A program made the position numbers and the translations under genes. A model generated the notes under the pieces. It was given only the letters and a program-made list of their open reading frames with translations, did no database searches and had not been told where the DNA came from. Shown in pieces: positions 23,545 to 36,239 of a stretch of DNA of 64,000 nucleotides (position 1 is the first letter of the stretch; the number at the start of each line of letters is the position of its first letter). The stretch covers positions 27,170,649 through 27,234,648 of the forward strand of contig CM055100.1 of assembly GCA_029204225.1 (NCBI GenBank), given 5' to 3'. Source of the DNA: Diphasiastrum complanatum. Its lineage: Eukaryota; Streptophyta; Lycopodiopsida; Lycopodiales; Lycopodiaceae.

Positions 23545-23589
23545 AAGCTTTAAACATTTCAACGTGACTGTTCGTTGTCAGAACAGCAA

Positions 23590-24836
23590 GATGGTGACAA
23601 TAAGGATTCTTATATCTCTTGCTATTTATTTCAAGTGGAAGGTGTTCCAATTAGATGTTTCCAATGCATTTCTCAATGGTTATATTAAAGAGGAAATCTA
23701 TACGGAACAATCTCAAGGATTTATCAAGGATGAATCAAAAGTGTGCTTGCTTTTCAAAAGTCTTTATGGACTCAAGCAACACCAAGATCTTGGTATGAGA
23801 GACTCAATTCTTTTCTTATCTCACTAGGATTCACTCTTAGTGACTATGATCCTTCCATGTATCTAAAGTTTGTTGCTAGTGATATTGTAAATCTTCTCAT
23901 CTATGTAGATGACATTATCCTATGTGGAAGTTGTATCAAATTGGTTGAAGAAACCAAACTAGCACTTGGAAAAAAGTTTGAGATGCAAGATCTAGGAGAG
24001 ATCCATTATATCTTAGGCCTAGATATTGACTTTCATGATGATTATGCTTTTATTTGTCAATTTAGATATGCTCTTGCTATGTTGAAAAAACTTCATGTGG
24101 AAAGTTGTAAGGGAATTGATACACCAATGGAGCACATTGTAAAAGATCATAATAAAGGTGATGAAAGATCCTTCGAGGACATCACACTTTTTAGGAGTCT
24201 TATTGGCTCCTTGATATGGCTTACCATCACTAGGCCTAACTTGAGCTATTGTGTGCACAAGTTGAGCCAATCTATGCAAGATCCAAAGATCCAACATTAG
24301 AAGATGGCCAAGAGGGTGTTAAGGTATATTCCTTCATCACATGATTATGGTTACTTTACAAGAGTGAAGATTTATCCATTATTGGCTACTCGGATTTGGA
24401 CCTTGCAAGTGATAAGGTGGATCGAAAGTCCACAAGTGCTTATACTATCTTTTTTGGAGGAAATCTCATACCTTGGCTTTCCAAAAAGCAAGATACTATC
24501 TCTCTTTCTTCTTGTGAGGCCAAGTATAAAGCACTCACTACATAAACAACAGAAGTAATTTGGGTCAAGAGAATTCTATTTGAGCTAAAGTGCATCAAAG
24601 AGGAGGAGCTACTATTGATTTATTGTGATAATATCTCAGCCCAAGCTCTTGCAAATTATCCAATTTTTCATGCAAGAACCAAGCACATAGAAGTGCCACA
24701 CCACTTTGTGAGAGAGAAGCTTACCGAAGGAGAGATCCATTTGGAGCATATCGATTCATCATCTTGTATTGCCAATCTACTCACCAGGCCTCTATTAAGA
24801 GTTCCTTCATCAAACATAGATCAAATCTTGGAATGA
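23590..24836 (+). pseudogene. Copia J reverse transcriptase and RNase H, 5'-truncated
   Basis: Copia pol homology begins abruptly at KMVTIRILISLAIYFKWKV (about 23590). It continues through FQLDVSNAFLNGYIKEEIY, YGLKQ, SWYERLNSFLISLGF and the intact catalytic box LIYVDDIILCG (about 23900). RNase H follows in shifted frames, ending with HARTKHIEVPHHFVREKL and CIANLLTRPL near 24790. Frameshifts near 23770 and 24300 and further stops disable it. Gag, protease and integrase are missing; the left edge lies about 45 bp from the right end of R2. Confidence 0.85.
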
Positions 24837-24882
24837 TTCCAAGATCCATGCTTTTCTAGATTAGATATCTTTTTAGGAGGAG

Positions 24883-25604
24883 TGTAAAAATTATAAAAAG
24901 TTATCTATCATAGCGTTTGGGGTCTGCTAAGTTTTTATGTCAAGCATCTTTGTGTAGGACTTTGATAGGGCCAAAGTTGGCAAAGATGGCAAAATGGTCA
25001 TCCATATGTAAAGCCACAATTTGGCCAAAAGTAGTTTATGATGCAAACTCTAGCTAGTTAGGCTTGTGACACTTGTGTTGATGTAATCTGATGAGTGACC
25101 AAGTCAAAGTATTGGCAAAGGTCAAAGGGTCCAATCATAATTGAGAAATCCATATGAAGGGTCCAATAGAATTGCAAGATGGATTCATCAATCATCCAAT
25201 AGAATTACAAAGGCTAGGATTAGGGGTCCAATAGGATGTAAGCATGGATCTCCATGAGTTTTATATGTACTATCTTTACCAATCATAATCTAATTGAGGT
25301 TTTGAGTCATTTCGAGAGCAATCAACTTTTGTGTGTATTTCCTTCTCTCCCTACCCGAGAGCAAATTGGTTTATTCTCTCTCTACTCAAGGAGAGGAGCT
25401 TAATTTGCCTTAGAATTTTCATGATGTACTTTTCCCATGTGTGAAATCACTTTGGTTATCAAACTATGCATCTATCTTTGCCTCTGTGCCTTAGATTTTG
25501 ACATAGATCTTGCATTTCAATCTAGTGTTGATCTAAAGTGCATAAGCTTTGTTAGGAGATCATTCTCACACATTAGGGCATTCTCACATGTGTGAATTTT
25601 CACA
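24883..25604 (+). repeat. Putative 3' LTR of Copia J
   Basis: A purine tract, TTAGGAGGAG, directly precedes TGTAAAAATT. About 720 bp further the sequence AATTTTCACA ends at 25604, giving near-inverted termini as in LTRs. No second copy exists in the window, so the right edge rests on the inverted ends alone. Confidence 0.6.
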
Positions 25605-26320
25605 CTCCTCCCGCCAATGGAAGTTTATCATACTTCCAAGAGTATGGTCAGAGGAGGGTGTAATCTTCTACTATTCACTATGTTTCAATCAACTGGCATA
25701 CTTCCTATGTAAGTGAAGATAGTTTGAGATTAGGTGCTGGTCACAATACCACATTAGCGAATGCTAAGTGTCCTACTAAGCGTCCAGCTTGCAGTGTTTG
25801 TTTATGCTTACTGTGTGTAGCACAACACATTCAGTTTGTAGTGTGATGAGGTTGACAATGTTGTATTCAGTTCACAATATCACACTAGTTAAGCATACAG
25901 CCTGCAATACAGTGAGGTCGACGCATGGGTACAGTACACAATGCTCTCATAGGGTGTAGTTTCAATGAGGTCCATTATAGTATAGCCCGAATGGCAAATA
26001 GCCAACTCAAACTGTAGGTGCATTGTGTGTGTTTCCACCTAAGATGTCATATTTCTAACCCTAACTTGAATGGAGAACAGTTAGATATGCTACTATGCTC
26101 GAGAGACCGTGAAATATTGAGGTATAGGGTAACCGACAATTCGTGCCATGAAATCTTAGCTGTTGTGCAGATAATCATTCATGAACTAGACAATATCCTA
26201 TGATTGAGTGTAGTGGTGGATAAATTGTGTGTGTCGTTTTCTTTGTGGAACTCTAACACTGTGCGGTCCTTCGGGTGTAGGTATTTTGCAAGACAATGAT
26301 TTAGGTGGTTTTGTAGGCTG
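25605..26320. other. Non-coding region with short repeated phrases
   Basis: No gene is recognised. Short phrases such as GTACAGTACACAATG, TTCACAATATCACAC and related words recur loosely, without a clear period. Confidence 0.4.
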
Positions 26321-27375
26321 TCTTTTGTTTTTTATTGAGCCAGTCTTGGCTTGAATCTGAGAAAAAGTGAGAAAAGAAGCACAAAAAAGACTAATCACTG
26401 GTTGTTAATGTTGGTGGCTTTTTATAGGATTTGCATGAGGTTCTATTGGATTTACATGTTCATGCTGATTTTCCAGCAAACTGATAGAGTTTTGCAGGTT
26501 AGTGTTAGCCAGTAAGGCCATTCTCTCAATGGTATGGATTACAATAATGCCTATCCAGAGACTATGGAAAGGCAATCTACAAATCTGAGAGTTTGGAAAA
26601 ATTTGGGCAGCATCTACCTTGTTTTCCAGCCATATTGAGATCTAGTATTTGTAAATCTGTAAAAAAATATTGCTTATGTATTTGTTAATACAAATGGAAG
26701 ATTAAGCAAACTCAGCAACACCCTAAAGCATTTCTTACTGCAAAAACAACATTGGCTTCCAACATGACTCCAATTGAGGTTGCCATGTAGCAATGACCTG
26801 ATCTTCTTTTTCAACCTGTTTCAATCCAGAAAGCACTCCTTTGAACAACAACAAATGCTTTCAAAAGAAATCACCAAGATTTGAAACTATCTCACAAATT
26901 CTCTTATAGCACTTATACCAAGCAAATCAACACATATAATCATGGAATCCTGATCAACCTATGATCTATCCTCAATATAATGACTTTTGCCACTTCGTAA
27001 GATTGAAACACACTCAAATGAAGTCCAGCAACCTCACTATCTAGAGATCCGATCAAAACTAGGGTTTTGACAAAATCACAAAAAATTGACTATTCCAAAT
27101 CTACATGCAAATGCTGAAAATTTGATATGCAATCTATTAGCCACCACTTAGGCTGATCTGATGATCCAAAATTCAGCCAAATCCAGTATGTGAAATTAAA
27201 AATCAGAATTGATCAAGTTTATAGACCTATATAGGGTTTTGATCTACAAAAGATCCAATCTACAAAAGCAAAAAACTCGATTTTGGTGTAGAATCCCCTC
27301 TAGCATGCTCTAGACTTGATATCTTCACCAAACCATTGATAGATCTGATTTCCTCCTTCATAGCTTGAAATAGAA
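26321..27375 (-). other. Leader region of minus-strand LTR element H
   Basis: This lies immediately inside the primer-binding site at 27376-27387, so on the minus strand it should be the untranslated leader of element H. No gag ORF with recognisable motifs is present; the element is truncated by about 26 kb. Confidence 0.4.
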
Positions 27376-27387
27376 GCTCTGATACCA
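27376..27387 (-). other. Primer-binding site of element H
   Basis: On the minus strand it reads TGGTATCAGAGC, a perfect match to the plant initiator-Met-tRNA complement. It directly abuts a sequence that starts TGTCAAAG on the plus strand, that is, an LTR ending CTTTGACA on the minus strand. Confidence 0.8.
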
Positions 27388-27990
27388 TGTCAAAGTTTTC
27401 AGATCATTATGATCCAAACCACTTGAAAGATCTTTGGTTAGAAAGAGAAATACACTACCAATCTCACCAATGAAGAAAAATCAGCATCTACACACAAAAC
27501 GAGATGCAAACACTAATAGAACTTGATCAAACTTGGATGAAATGATAAAGTACTCTTTCTGTCCATACAAAACCAGCAAGCTACTGTATTTCACATGTGT
27601 GGATCCAAAAAAAGCAAATATAGATCATTCCACACATAAAATTGCATGCAATCACAAGCATAATGCACCAATGGATAGTAGAACCCAAGAGAATCATGTA
27701 TAAGCATGAAATGAGATAGAGAAGAGAGAAGATCACTCTCTCCACGTGTTACATCCTTTTATAACAGGTCCAGACCCTATTTGGCCACTTGGCTTTCTCA
27801 CCAAAATGCAAACCCTACTATTTTTGGGTCTAGATTCAATGTACCCAAAGTTCAAATTTGGATCTCCTAAAACTCGCCTCCAAACTTTCCCACACTTTCA
27901 AAAAAGTGTTTATTCAAATGACATTTAGACTAATGAACTTTGAAAAGTCAATCTCTAGGTCTAAAAACAAAGTAGGCTTCAATATGCCAA
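27388..27990 (-). repeat. Probable 5' LTR of element H
   Basis: The inner edge (27388) is set by the primer-binding site; the outer edge is approximate. On the minus strand a TATA-like TTATAAAAGG lies near 27750-27760, where an LTR promoter would be expected. No matching 3' LTR is in the window. Confidence 0.5.
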
Positions 27991-28019
27991 ATATGGAAAT
28001 ATAGCAAATATGATGAAAC

Positions 28020-29290
28020 TAGTTGAATCCTTCACACTCATCATCTGACTTACCTTTCCAACGAATCAAATGTTTAGAAATCAATCGAATTCTCAGGTAA
28101 TGACATCAAGTATCCATGATCCTATCTGGTTCATGGGGCACAGAAGCAGTCAAATCTTCAAATAGTATTATATCATCTGTGAGAATCAGGTTATCCTTTC
28201 CACCAAGTCGTTCCTTTAAACGACTAACCTTGAATATATGATGAACCTTAGTTCCAACAAGGAGTTCTAGTCTATACACAGCCCTATCAATCTTGTTAAG
28301 AACTTTGAAAGGACCGCTACAACGTGGAGATAACTTCAGACATTTCCATGTTCGAAGTGTCTTAGAGTCTTTTGGAATTCTAAGATACACCCAATAACCA
28401 ATCTCAAACTCTCGAGGAGAGTGGCTTCAGCTAGCGTAGAATTGGACTCTATTCTGAGCCGATTTAATGCTTTCCCTAGCCACCTGCAACATTTCATGCA
28501 TATCATGCAAGAAATCCGTTGTAGCTCCCTTGAGTCAACGGAAATAGGAGAACGAGACTGAAAGCCTTACAAGAGCATAAAAGGACTAAAACTAGTGGCA
28601 GAATGCTTCACACTAATGTATGTGAACTCAACCATTGGGAGATACTTTCTCCAATCTAATTGCCACCTAGAAACGTATGCGCGAAGCATATCTTCCATCG
28701 ATTGGTTGGCACGTTCGGTCTAACCATCAGTTTCTGGGTGATCCGTAGACAATAGACTTAAAGCACTTTTCAGTCTTTCAAAGAGTACCTGCCAAAACTT
28801 GCTAGTGAACTTGGAATCACGATCACTAACAATATTGTTCGGCAAACCGTACAACCTGAACAACTTTTTTATGAAGAGTTGAGCAAGTTTTGAAGCTTTG
28901 ACAATAGTTTTTGTTGGAATAAATTGTGCCATTTTTTTTTAGCCTGTCAACTACTACCCAAATGGCATCGTGATCCTTCCCAGACTTGGGAAGTCCGACC
29001 ACAAAATCCATGGAAATGCTTTCTCACTTTTTGCTGGGAATTTCCAATGGATGTAACAGACCAGCTGCTTTGAGTCTTTCTGCTTTATTTACTTGGCACT
29101 GTTCACACCTTTGAACATATGCCTCGAAATGACCTTTCATTTTTGGCCAATAAAATTCTCTCTTAACAAGGTCAATTGTCCTCTATATACCAAGGTGTCC
29201 CGCATTGGGGCTATCGTGGCACTTGTGCAAGATTTGGGCCCTAATGTCCGTAGTATCTGGCACACAAACTTTTGCTCTACATAAAAGTAA
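28020..29290 (-). pseudogene. Gypsy G integrase with chromodomain-like tail
   Basis: The zinc-binding region is near 29200 (CHDSPNAGHLGI). The catalytic core contains MDFVVGLPKSGKDHDAI (first Asp, about 29010), IVSDRDSKFTSKFWQ (second Asp, about 28830) and HPETDG followed by TAG and then TERANQ (about 28720), where a Gln codon has probably become a stop. The C-terminal part (28106-28390) has GPFKVLNKIDRAVYRLEL and VHHIFKVSRLKERLG. It continues past a stop into HLIRWKGKSDDE (about 28030-28070), which resembles a chromodomain core that targets chromovirus insertion to heterochromatin. Confidence 0.8.
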
Positions 29291-29479
29291 ACCATTCCGA
29301 ATGGAATAATCATCAAATATCTTCTCTTCGCGAGATTTCTTCGAATCCTGCTTTCCAAGATTATATCTCACAAGAGACTTCCTGCCAGGACTTCTTGCCA
29401 AATACAACCAAAAAACTCATCGGTTTGACAAAGATCTTGTAGAGAAAGATACAACTTAGATTGGAACTCAACAAATCAT

Positions 29480-30810
29480 AACTGATTAACCTCTCCAATC
29501 CAGCTCAAAGCATCACTTGCACAATTCGACGTACCCCGACGGTACTTAATGTCGAATTCGAACTCCTAAATGATTTCTGACCAATGGGCCTTACGACCCC
29601 TAAGGTCCAAGGCATCACATATATACTTAAGAGACTCATGATCCCTCATAACCATGAATTTTGATCCGTACAAATAATATCTCCAGATCTTTAACGCATG
29701 GATGATAGCAAAAAGTTCCTTCTCATAAGTAGAATACCTACTTCGAGCTGGGTCCAACTTCTTGCTTTTGAAAGCCATTGGTCTACCATCATGGTAAAGG
29801 ACTGCACCCACCACATAGTCACTAGGATCCATTTCCACCAGGAAAGGTTTGCTAGGGTCCACTATGTGTAAGATAGGGGCTATAGACGCTAACATCTTCA
29901 AAGCCTCAAAGCTTTGTTTAAGTTCATCGGTCCAGGTAACAGGTGGACTGATTTTCGAATGTCTTCCGGCTTTCTTCTTGTTACCCTTCACTCCCTTAAG
30001 AAGATTCATTAGAGGCAATGCAATTAAGACATAGTCTTTAATGAATTTATGGAAAAGGCCTGTGAAGCCCAAAAAAGATTTAACTTCTCTAATGGTTTTC
30101 AGGATAGGCCAATCACGAACTTTCTGGACCTTATCGTAATCGATCTCAAGACCTCAATCGGAAACGATATGTCCCAAGTAATTGAGTCTTGTCTAAAAGA
30201 ACTCACACTTAGACTCCTTAGCGTAAAGCTTTGTCTACCTTAGATTATCTAAGATGGTACACAAATGTGCCTCATGCTCTTCAAGAGTCTTACTATAAAT
30301 CAGAATGTCGTCCAAAAATACCACAAAAAACTTCCCTAGATATGGACGAAGAATATCGTTCATCATCTGTTGGAAGGTTGTCGGGGCATTAGTTAGACCA
30401 AAGGGTAAATCTAAAAATTCGTAATGGCCATACCTAGAATGAAAACCAGTTTTGGAAACATCCCCCTTGTGGATTCTAATTTGATAGTACCCGGACCTAA
30501 GGTCCAATTTGGTGAAAGACTTAGCACCATTCAATCAGTCCATTAAGTCGTCCATCTGAGGTAAGGGATAATGGTTCTTTATAGTCATTTTATTAAGTAG
30601 GAGCTCCCCAAGGGTTAACAAAACAAGAGCTCTCCAAGGGGACTTACTGGGCCTAATATGACCCTTACGTAATAACTCCTGAAGTTGACTAGCAACCTCA
30701 TCTTCTTCCTTAGGCCTCATCTTGTAAGGAAAAAGCGATACATGAGAGCTGTCAGGTAGAAGATCTATGTGATGGTCTACACCTCGTGAGGGGAGAAGAC
30801 CCTCAAGCAA
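29480..30810 (-). pseudogene. Gypsy G reverse transcriptase and RNase H
   Basis: The reverse transcriptase starts near PYKMRPKEEDEVASQLQELL (about 30720). It lacks the usual block between SPWRA and NKMTIKNHYPLP, so a short internal deletion is likely. A stop near 30536 separates DDLMD from [19 protein letters not shown]. The catalytic box [13 protein letters not shown] is intact (about 30300-30340). RNase H (29566-30072 and on) has WTDELKQSFEALK, GRPMAFKSKKLDPARSRYSTYEKEL and a CASDALS end near 29480. Confidence 0.85.
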
Positions 30811-30987
30811 CTGCTCAGGGAATATATCACTATACTTCTCCCAAAGATTTTGCCCTTAGGCACAGATTCTAGATTAACATCAGAAAAAGTCAATGCTTTA
30901 GGGAAAGACGATACATCAGCATTGAAATTATGAGTACAAAAGCATCCATATATGATTCACTTTCGGATAACATAAATACGAATGATA

Positions 30988-31433
30988 CTAAAAATCCAAA
31001 ATACATTGATTAGCCTCGTGAGCAATTACAAAAGGTAGATCAGGCTCATCGCCTGTAAGATAAACCAAAGAGCCATTATGCAAGAAAGATATGCTATGTG
31101 AAACATAATCTTTCTTTAACGACTCATTCCTAGCATAAAACCATTCCTTACCTAGGATTAAATCTACCTTATCCAGATTCATAACATGAAAAAACAAACT
31201 ATCTTTTGAATCTTCAACAACATGTGGGGGACAAAGTGGTCTCAGACCTGCTGCTCCCCACCAGCTGCCATCCTAACCACATACTTGTGGTCAATTGGTG
31301 CGGTTGCCAACCGCAACTTCTGCACCAACTTAGAATTAATAAAATTGTGAGTAGAACCGTCATCAAATAAAGTACTCACAAGTTGGATGCCTACGAACCC
31401 ACTCATACGAATGAGGTTGTGAGGTCCGAACAC
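30988..31433 (-). pseudogene. Gypsy G aspartic protease
   Basis: The active-site region reads TLFDDGSTHNFINSKL (about 31320-31370), where the family normally has Asp-Ser-Gly followed by STHNF; here the triplet is Asp-Asp-Gly. Further on, DLILGKEWFYARNESL (about 31130-31170) is the conserved Gly-x-x-Trp-type strand. A break in the frame lies between the two parts. Confidence 0.75.
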
Positions 31434-31486
31434 TACAATATTAAACCAACAATTGCTACAAACTATGTCATCCGAAAAGGATACAT

Positions 31487-32437
31487 CTATACAAGAAATG
31501 GGAGAATTACATAAAGCCTCGAAAGAGTGGCCTCCCTTCTTTCATTTCTTCGGACAGTCCTTGGAAAGGTGCCCCTTCTCCATGCAGGAGAAACATAACC
31601 CGCCGCTTTTGGCCTTGTCAAAGTCAACTCTCTCCAACCGAGGGCGCTTCTTTTTTTTTTTTCTGAAGGGGAAGCTTCGTCAACAACTCTCTCTTTGCCC
31701 TTTTTCAAAGGAGGGCCCACAGAGGGTTTGTCTTTAGATTCAGACTTCTGCTGCTCTTTGCGGATCATAGTGTTTGCATTGTCAAAAATTTGAGCGAAAC
31801 GCACAACGTCCTCAAGGGATTGTGGCTGATTGCCACGGACCTCCAACTGATACTCTTTGGGCAAGCCCAATATGAAATGCAGCTTAAGGAACACTCCGTC
31901 AATACGGTTAACAAACCGCGAATTAGCTTCTTGGAAGTCTTGCAAATAGACGTCCAAGGGTTTCGTCCCCATTTGCAATGTGGCAAATTGATAATAATAG
32001 TCAAAGTCATCGAGGACAGACATAAAAGTGGCCTTAAAGTCTACCTGGAAGTCATCCCAAAAAGTTGGGACTATAGCACACTCCTTAAGATCCTGCCACC
32101 ATGAGTACACTTTAGCGAGTAAAAACATAACGGCAGTTGCAATCCGAGAGCTATTTGGCAGATCATGCATGGAAAAATGTAATGTCCATTGATCAAGCCA
32201 TGCCAAGACCACGTCCTAATGTCTGTCATTTATCTCCCCAATGAAAAACTCCGGGGTAAACATCGGGTTGAGGAGTGCCTGCTGAGATTGGGACATAGCT
32301 CTCAACTCTCGGTCTCTGTCCGTTGATGCCTAGATGTCGACAATTTGTGGTTACAACAGATTAGTCGTGCGCACCATTTCCTCCATATCGGTCCTCGCGA
32401 GGATTGGAGCTTGGGTAATGTCCATAGAGGTGTCCAT
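31487..32437 (-). pseudogene. Gypsy G gag
   Basis: The frame begins at ATG 32437 (MDTSMDITQAPIL). Two stops near 32350 and 32330 and another near 32218 interrupt the start. The capsid core has WLDQWTLHFSMH, AVMFLLAKVYSWWQDL, YLQDFQEANSRF and LGLPKEYQLEVRG. A run of T on the plus strand (about 31650-31662) shifts the frame. In the shifted frame a CCHC zinc knuckle, CFSCMEKGHLSKDC, appears near 31555-31600. Confidence 0.82.
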
Positions 32438-33728
32438 GGCAAAAGCAGTGTAGCAAAAATCTAGAGAAAAAACGGAGAACAACGGTATCAAAACCGTTAA
32501 AAATTGACAACTAGAGAAGAAGGGCTCAAGAAACTAAGTAAGCTTGAGCACAAAGAAACTCTACAAGCAACTTTGAGAATGGGGTAGAGGAAAGTGAACG
32601 TACTTACTTTACCCCCTCCCCCACAGCTCTTCCCCTTTCCTCATGCAAAAAGGACAAGTGGGGCCCAAGAAAGGCCCCATGTGTCCTTTTCTAGCTCCTT
32701 CTCACCATGTGGGGCCACCAGAAGGTGCCACATGGCCCATGGACATTAAACTTGGTTAAGTGTTATCTCTCTCTTCCAAACTCCAATGTACCTTTCTCTC
32801 CTCCTAATCCTTGGAGATTTACATGTACAAAGGAGAAGGAGAGAGCTGTACGTTCAAAAAGGATAGCTACGGCTTGGATTCAACTTTTAAGTTTAAAATT
32901 CATAAGCTGCATAAGATTTTAATCTTAGAACTTAATTCAACTTAGGAATTAACTCTCAACTTATAGGAATTATTTAGCAAGCTTTAATTCACTACCTTCT
33001 CCTAGGAGGGCGCACCTCAAAGCCCATTCCAAGGCCCGAAGTACAAACAAGTTGGGAGAGGGAGGAGTACTCATCAACTCACCTCCCCTCCTCCCTCCAT
33101 AAGGAAAAAGGCACCACAGCCGCAGTGCATGCTATCTGCTACACTGCGGCGGTGTATTGTACAATAGGGGAATTATTAACTTAACCCCCCCCCCCCCCCC
33201 TCCTCCTTTCTTCTATCAAGGAAATAGCCAGTTCACGGGGCAAGCCCATGGCTGTAGCCCGTACCCACCAGAGAACAGAGAATGGAATTTAATGCCTCCC
33301 CTCCATGACTTCAGGCCTGCAGATATAGCCGTATCAGAACCAAAATTGGTTCTGACAGCCAGTATCGATGGCAGACCAAATCCTTTCCTTTAAATCTTTT
33401 TTGAAAGGAAAATCTTAGTGCACGGATATTGACAGAAACTCCAAAGCTTCATAAAAATTTTCTTATAAGATTTGGGCTATAGTTTTTTTAATATCCACTA
33501 TGTTTATAAGAAAACTCATAAACCAAGTTATAAACCTTCTTAAGCAAAGGCTCATACAAAGAGAAAAACTAAAGCCCCAAAATTAATTCCTTCATAGCCA
33601 CAAATTTAACCCTTAAAAAGCATTTGAAACAAAGGTTACAAGTATCAAACTGTCACATTCCTTTTATGAAGAATAACAAACCGCAAAAGCGATAAAGGGG
33701 AACATGTGCACCTAGAAGGAAATCGACT
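32438..33728 (-). other. Gypsy G leader region
   Basis: No ORF of note lies between the primer-binding site and gag. A run of about 18 C (about 33184-33202) lies inside it. Short plus-strand ORFs here have no recognisable content. Confidence 0.5.
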
Positions 33729-33740
33729 GCTCTGATACCA
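33729..33740 (-). other. Gypsy G primer-binding site
   Basis: Minus strand reads TGGTATCAGAGC, preceded by two T and then TGTAACA-type LTR end sequence (plus strand TGTTACAACTCCC from 33743). This spacing is common in plant Gypsy elements. Confidence 0.85.
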
Positions 33741-33742
33741 AA

Positions 33743-34464
33743 TGTTACAACTCCCATGAATCTTTGATTGCCTTGAAGGTTATCGCACACCCCATATCAG
33801 TGACGACACACCATATCTGCCCATCCATAGGGTCACAACCGACCCACCCCCATGCACTGGAGCTATCAACATAGACATGCCTAGTCGAGCCTCCTATGAT
33901 AACTGGCATCCCATACCACTAGCCATCACCCTCGGCTCTCCCTAGCATACATCTCCTAGCCTGGAGATACATCCTGGCTCATGCACGTGCTCTTCATCCA
34001 CCAACTCCCAGGTAGACTGAGTAAATGGAAAGAGGGAGGCCATCACTGAAGGGCGTACCGTTATGGTACATAATAGGTGCCCACAAAAATAGAAGATAGA
34101 GAGGATGCAAAACCATCGCAGTAGAGAGGAGGTATGTAGGCAGCCATAGACAGGGCTTTAACTGTAGATCAATAACAAAATGATTGCGTAGCAGGGCTGT
34201 AAACCATGTGTAGGCGAGCCTCTGTGGCCGACTAGAAGTGTACATCTGTTGTAGATTCCACTTCCCACACACAATGTAATGATTAAACACAAGTCTCATA
34301 AGGCTACTTCACACAATGCAACATCCAACTCACAACAAACAAGAGGATAAACCCTTCACCCTCTCCCTCTCTCCAAGCAAGACAACACATTCCCAAGCAA
34401 GCAATAACTCTCTCCAATTCACTAATGGTGCATTGACAACCAACATCACAAGACAAGAGCAAAC
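33743..34464 (-). repeat. Part of the Gypsy G 5' LTR, interrupted by Copia F
   Basis: The inner edge is set by the primer-binding site. On the plus strand the sequence runs without a break in character to the Copia F insertion at 34465 and appears to resume after 38616. The outer edge is unknown because no second LTR copy is present, so the extent is an inference. Confidence 0.45.
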
Positions 34465-35233
34465 TATTGGATTTATCTCCTCTAGTCTCCTAAATCCCAT
34501 GTTAATCTAGTTCCATTCGTATCGCTGCAACGTTACATGCATTGTTGCACATACTCTATTATTGAAGACAAGCAAGAGATTAGCTCTCGACTTATCGGAC
34601 ACGTCTGACATATCGGCTCACCCAAAATGTCTGACATATCGACTCATCAACTATCTCGACTTGATTGGCCACATCAGTGACTTGCTTGACGACCGAATAG
34701 TCAAAGACTCCTCAAACTCACCTCTTGTATTGTGCAACTAACATGACAATGACAGTAGCCGCCACCATCTCCCATAGATGACACAATGGCTCCATGCCTT
34801 CTCTTTGTACACTCATCTGCACAAATGTAATATAGTTGATCATTGTAATCAATTAAGTATGTAGTTAACGAGACAGACATCGTAGATGCTTTCATGCATC
34901 GATTCTTTCTTCACTGTAATTGCAAGTAATAAGCTCATAGCTTTTATAGAGCGGAGTTAGCTTCTTGAGCATGCAATTGCCCGTTGTTGTCTTGTGCTCA
35001 TAGATCAAACTGACGTGTGAATCTAAATCAATTATTGTCTTTTGCATTCAAAGTTCTTGTCAATTTTGTATGCATTGCTACTAAATCTTTTTGTCTGACA
35101 TTCTCATTGCTTTGTGTGATTGTCTGCTCTTTTGATTTCGCAAACAATCGTGCAATCAAGCTCTAGTTTAATCTTGTGTTCGCTTACTTAGTTATTAGTA
35201 GTGCACGCACCAAGGGACATCCGTTCTCCAGCA
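34465..35233 (+). repeat. Copia F 5' LTR
   Basis: It starts TATTGGATTT (the 3' copy has TGTTGGATTT, so the terminal TG has mutated) and ends CAGCA just before TGGTATCAGAGC. About ten differences from the 3' LTR in the first ~130 positions suggest a much older insertion than element A. Confidence 0.9.
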
Positions 35234-35245
35234 TGGTATCAGAGC
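35234..35245 (+). other. Copia F primer-binding site
   Basis: TGGTATCAGAGC directly after the 5' LTR. Confidence 0.95.
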
Positions 35246-35459
35246 TTATCTGATTCCTTAAGCGGTTTTATGTCATAGCTATTTTTATAGCCTGATAAGT
35301 TTCCCACATAACCTTATTCTATCTTTCAGATGTATCCTAATCTGATGGTATCTCGTACGTAGATCAATTTTCGTGAAGTAATCCCAATAATGAACCAATA
35401 GTATGTAGCCATATATATCGAGCATACGGATCTTGCAGTGCGAAATCTTTCACTGAAGG

Positions 35460-36065
35460 ATGCAAAGTATTTCATTACTTTTAGTGATGAATTTTCTAGA
35501 AGGACTATGGTGTATTTTATCAAGAAGAAATCAGAAGCTTTCAATTGCTTTAGAATCTTCAAGAAGCATGCAGAGAAAAAAAACTGGTATCACTCCCTAT
35601 TCGCCTTTGTCTAATGGCTTAGCTGGGAGGAAGAATCGTACCCTTGTCAAGTTAGCCAAATGTGTGTTGGCACACACATCTTTGCCGAAGAGCTTTTGGG
35701 CTGAAGTTGTCTCCACTGCAGCTTACATCCAAAACAGGTGTTCGACCAAGGCCCTCTCAAGCAAAACACCACACGAAGTTTGGATAGGCTCTAAGCCTTC
35801 ATTGAAGAACTTTCGAGTATTCGGATGCATCACCTATGTACAGATCCCAAAGGAGACAAGGAAAAAATTGGACTTCCAAGGTCTCAAGACCATCCTTATC
35901 GGATACACTCCATCTGACAACACCTACAAGCTGTACGACCACGATACCCAGCAGACTTTGTTCAGCAGGAATATAGTCTTTATCGAGGATCAGTTTATTG
36001 ACTTCAAAGGCAAGGATATAGTTCCATGTGAACCTTTGACACCTATCTCTGACACGACTGTCTGA
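35460..36065 (+). pseudogene. Copia F integrase, internally deleted
   Basis: Upstream in the other frames (from about 35455) the core reads DAKYFITFSDEFSRRTMVYF. The frame continues through KKSEAFNCFRIFKKHAE and then jumps directly to TGITPYSPLSNGLAGRKNRTL, so the segment with the second catalytic Asp (normally R-S-D-x-G-G-E) is lost. The third catalytic position reads Gly in place of Glu (GLAGRKNRT). After that come FWAEVVSTAAYIQNR, FRVFGC and GYTPSDNTYKLYD, typical of the Copia integrase C-terminus. Confidence 0.85.
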
Positions 36066-36239
36066 GCCTCTAGCTCAAGCGTGTCGATAATCTAATAACT
36101 ACCCAACAACGAGTCAGACGAAGATGTTGTTGTTACTCAGCAATGACAAATCCAAGGATTTCATCATCAACCGACACTTCCTCCAAGAAGATCAAGTCAA
36201 GTTCGCACACAGCCCACAAGGTATACTCATGAGTCTGCC

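Larger units (their letters stand above)
28020..33740 (-). mobile_element. Ty3/Gypsy chromovirus G, internal region
   Basis: Reading leftward on the minus strand, the order is primer-binding site (33729-33740), leader, gag, zinc knuckle, protease, reverse transcriptase, RNase H, integrase and a chromodomain-like tail. Integrase after RNase H is the Gypsy order, and the terminal chromodomain marks a chromovirus. Several stops and frameshifts disable it. No 3' LTR was matched; element H abuts its 3' end. Confidence 0.85.

Noticed and set aside
29093-29284. Plus-strand ORFs across the Gypsy G region (also 29849-30034, 30049-30243, 31453-31737, 31790-32104)
   Set aside because: They are reverse-strand shadows of the Gypsy polyprotein.
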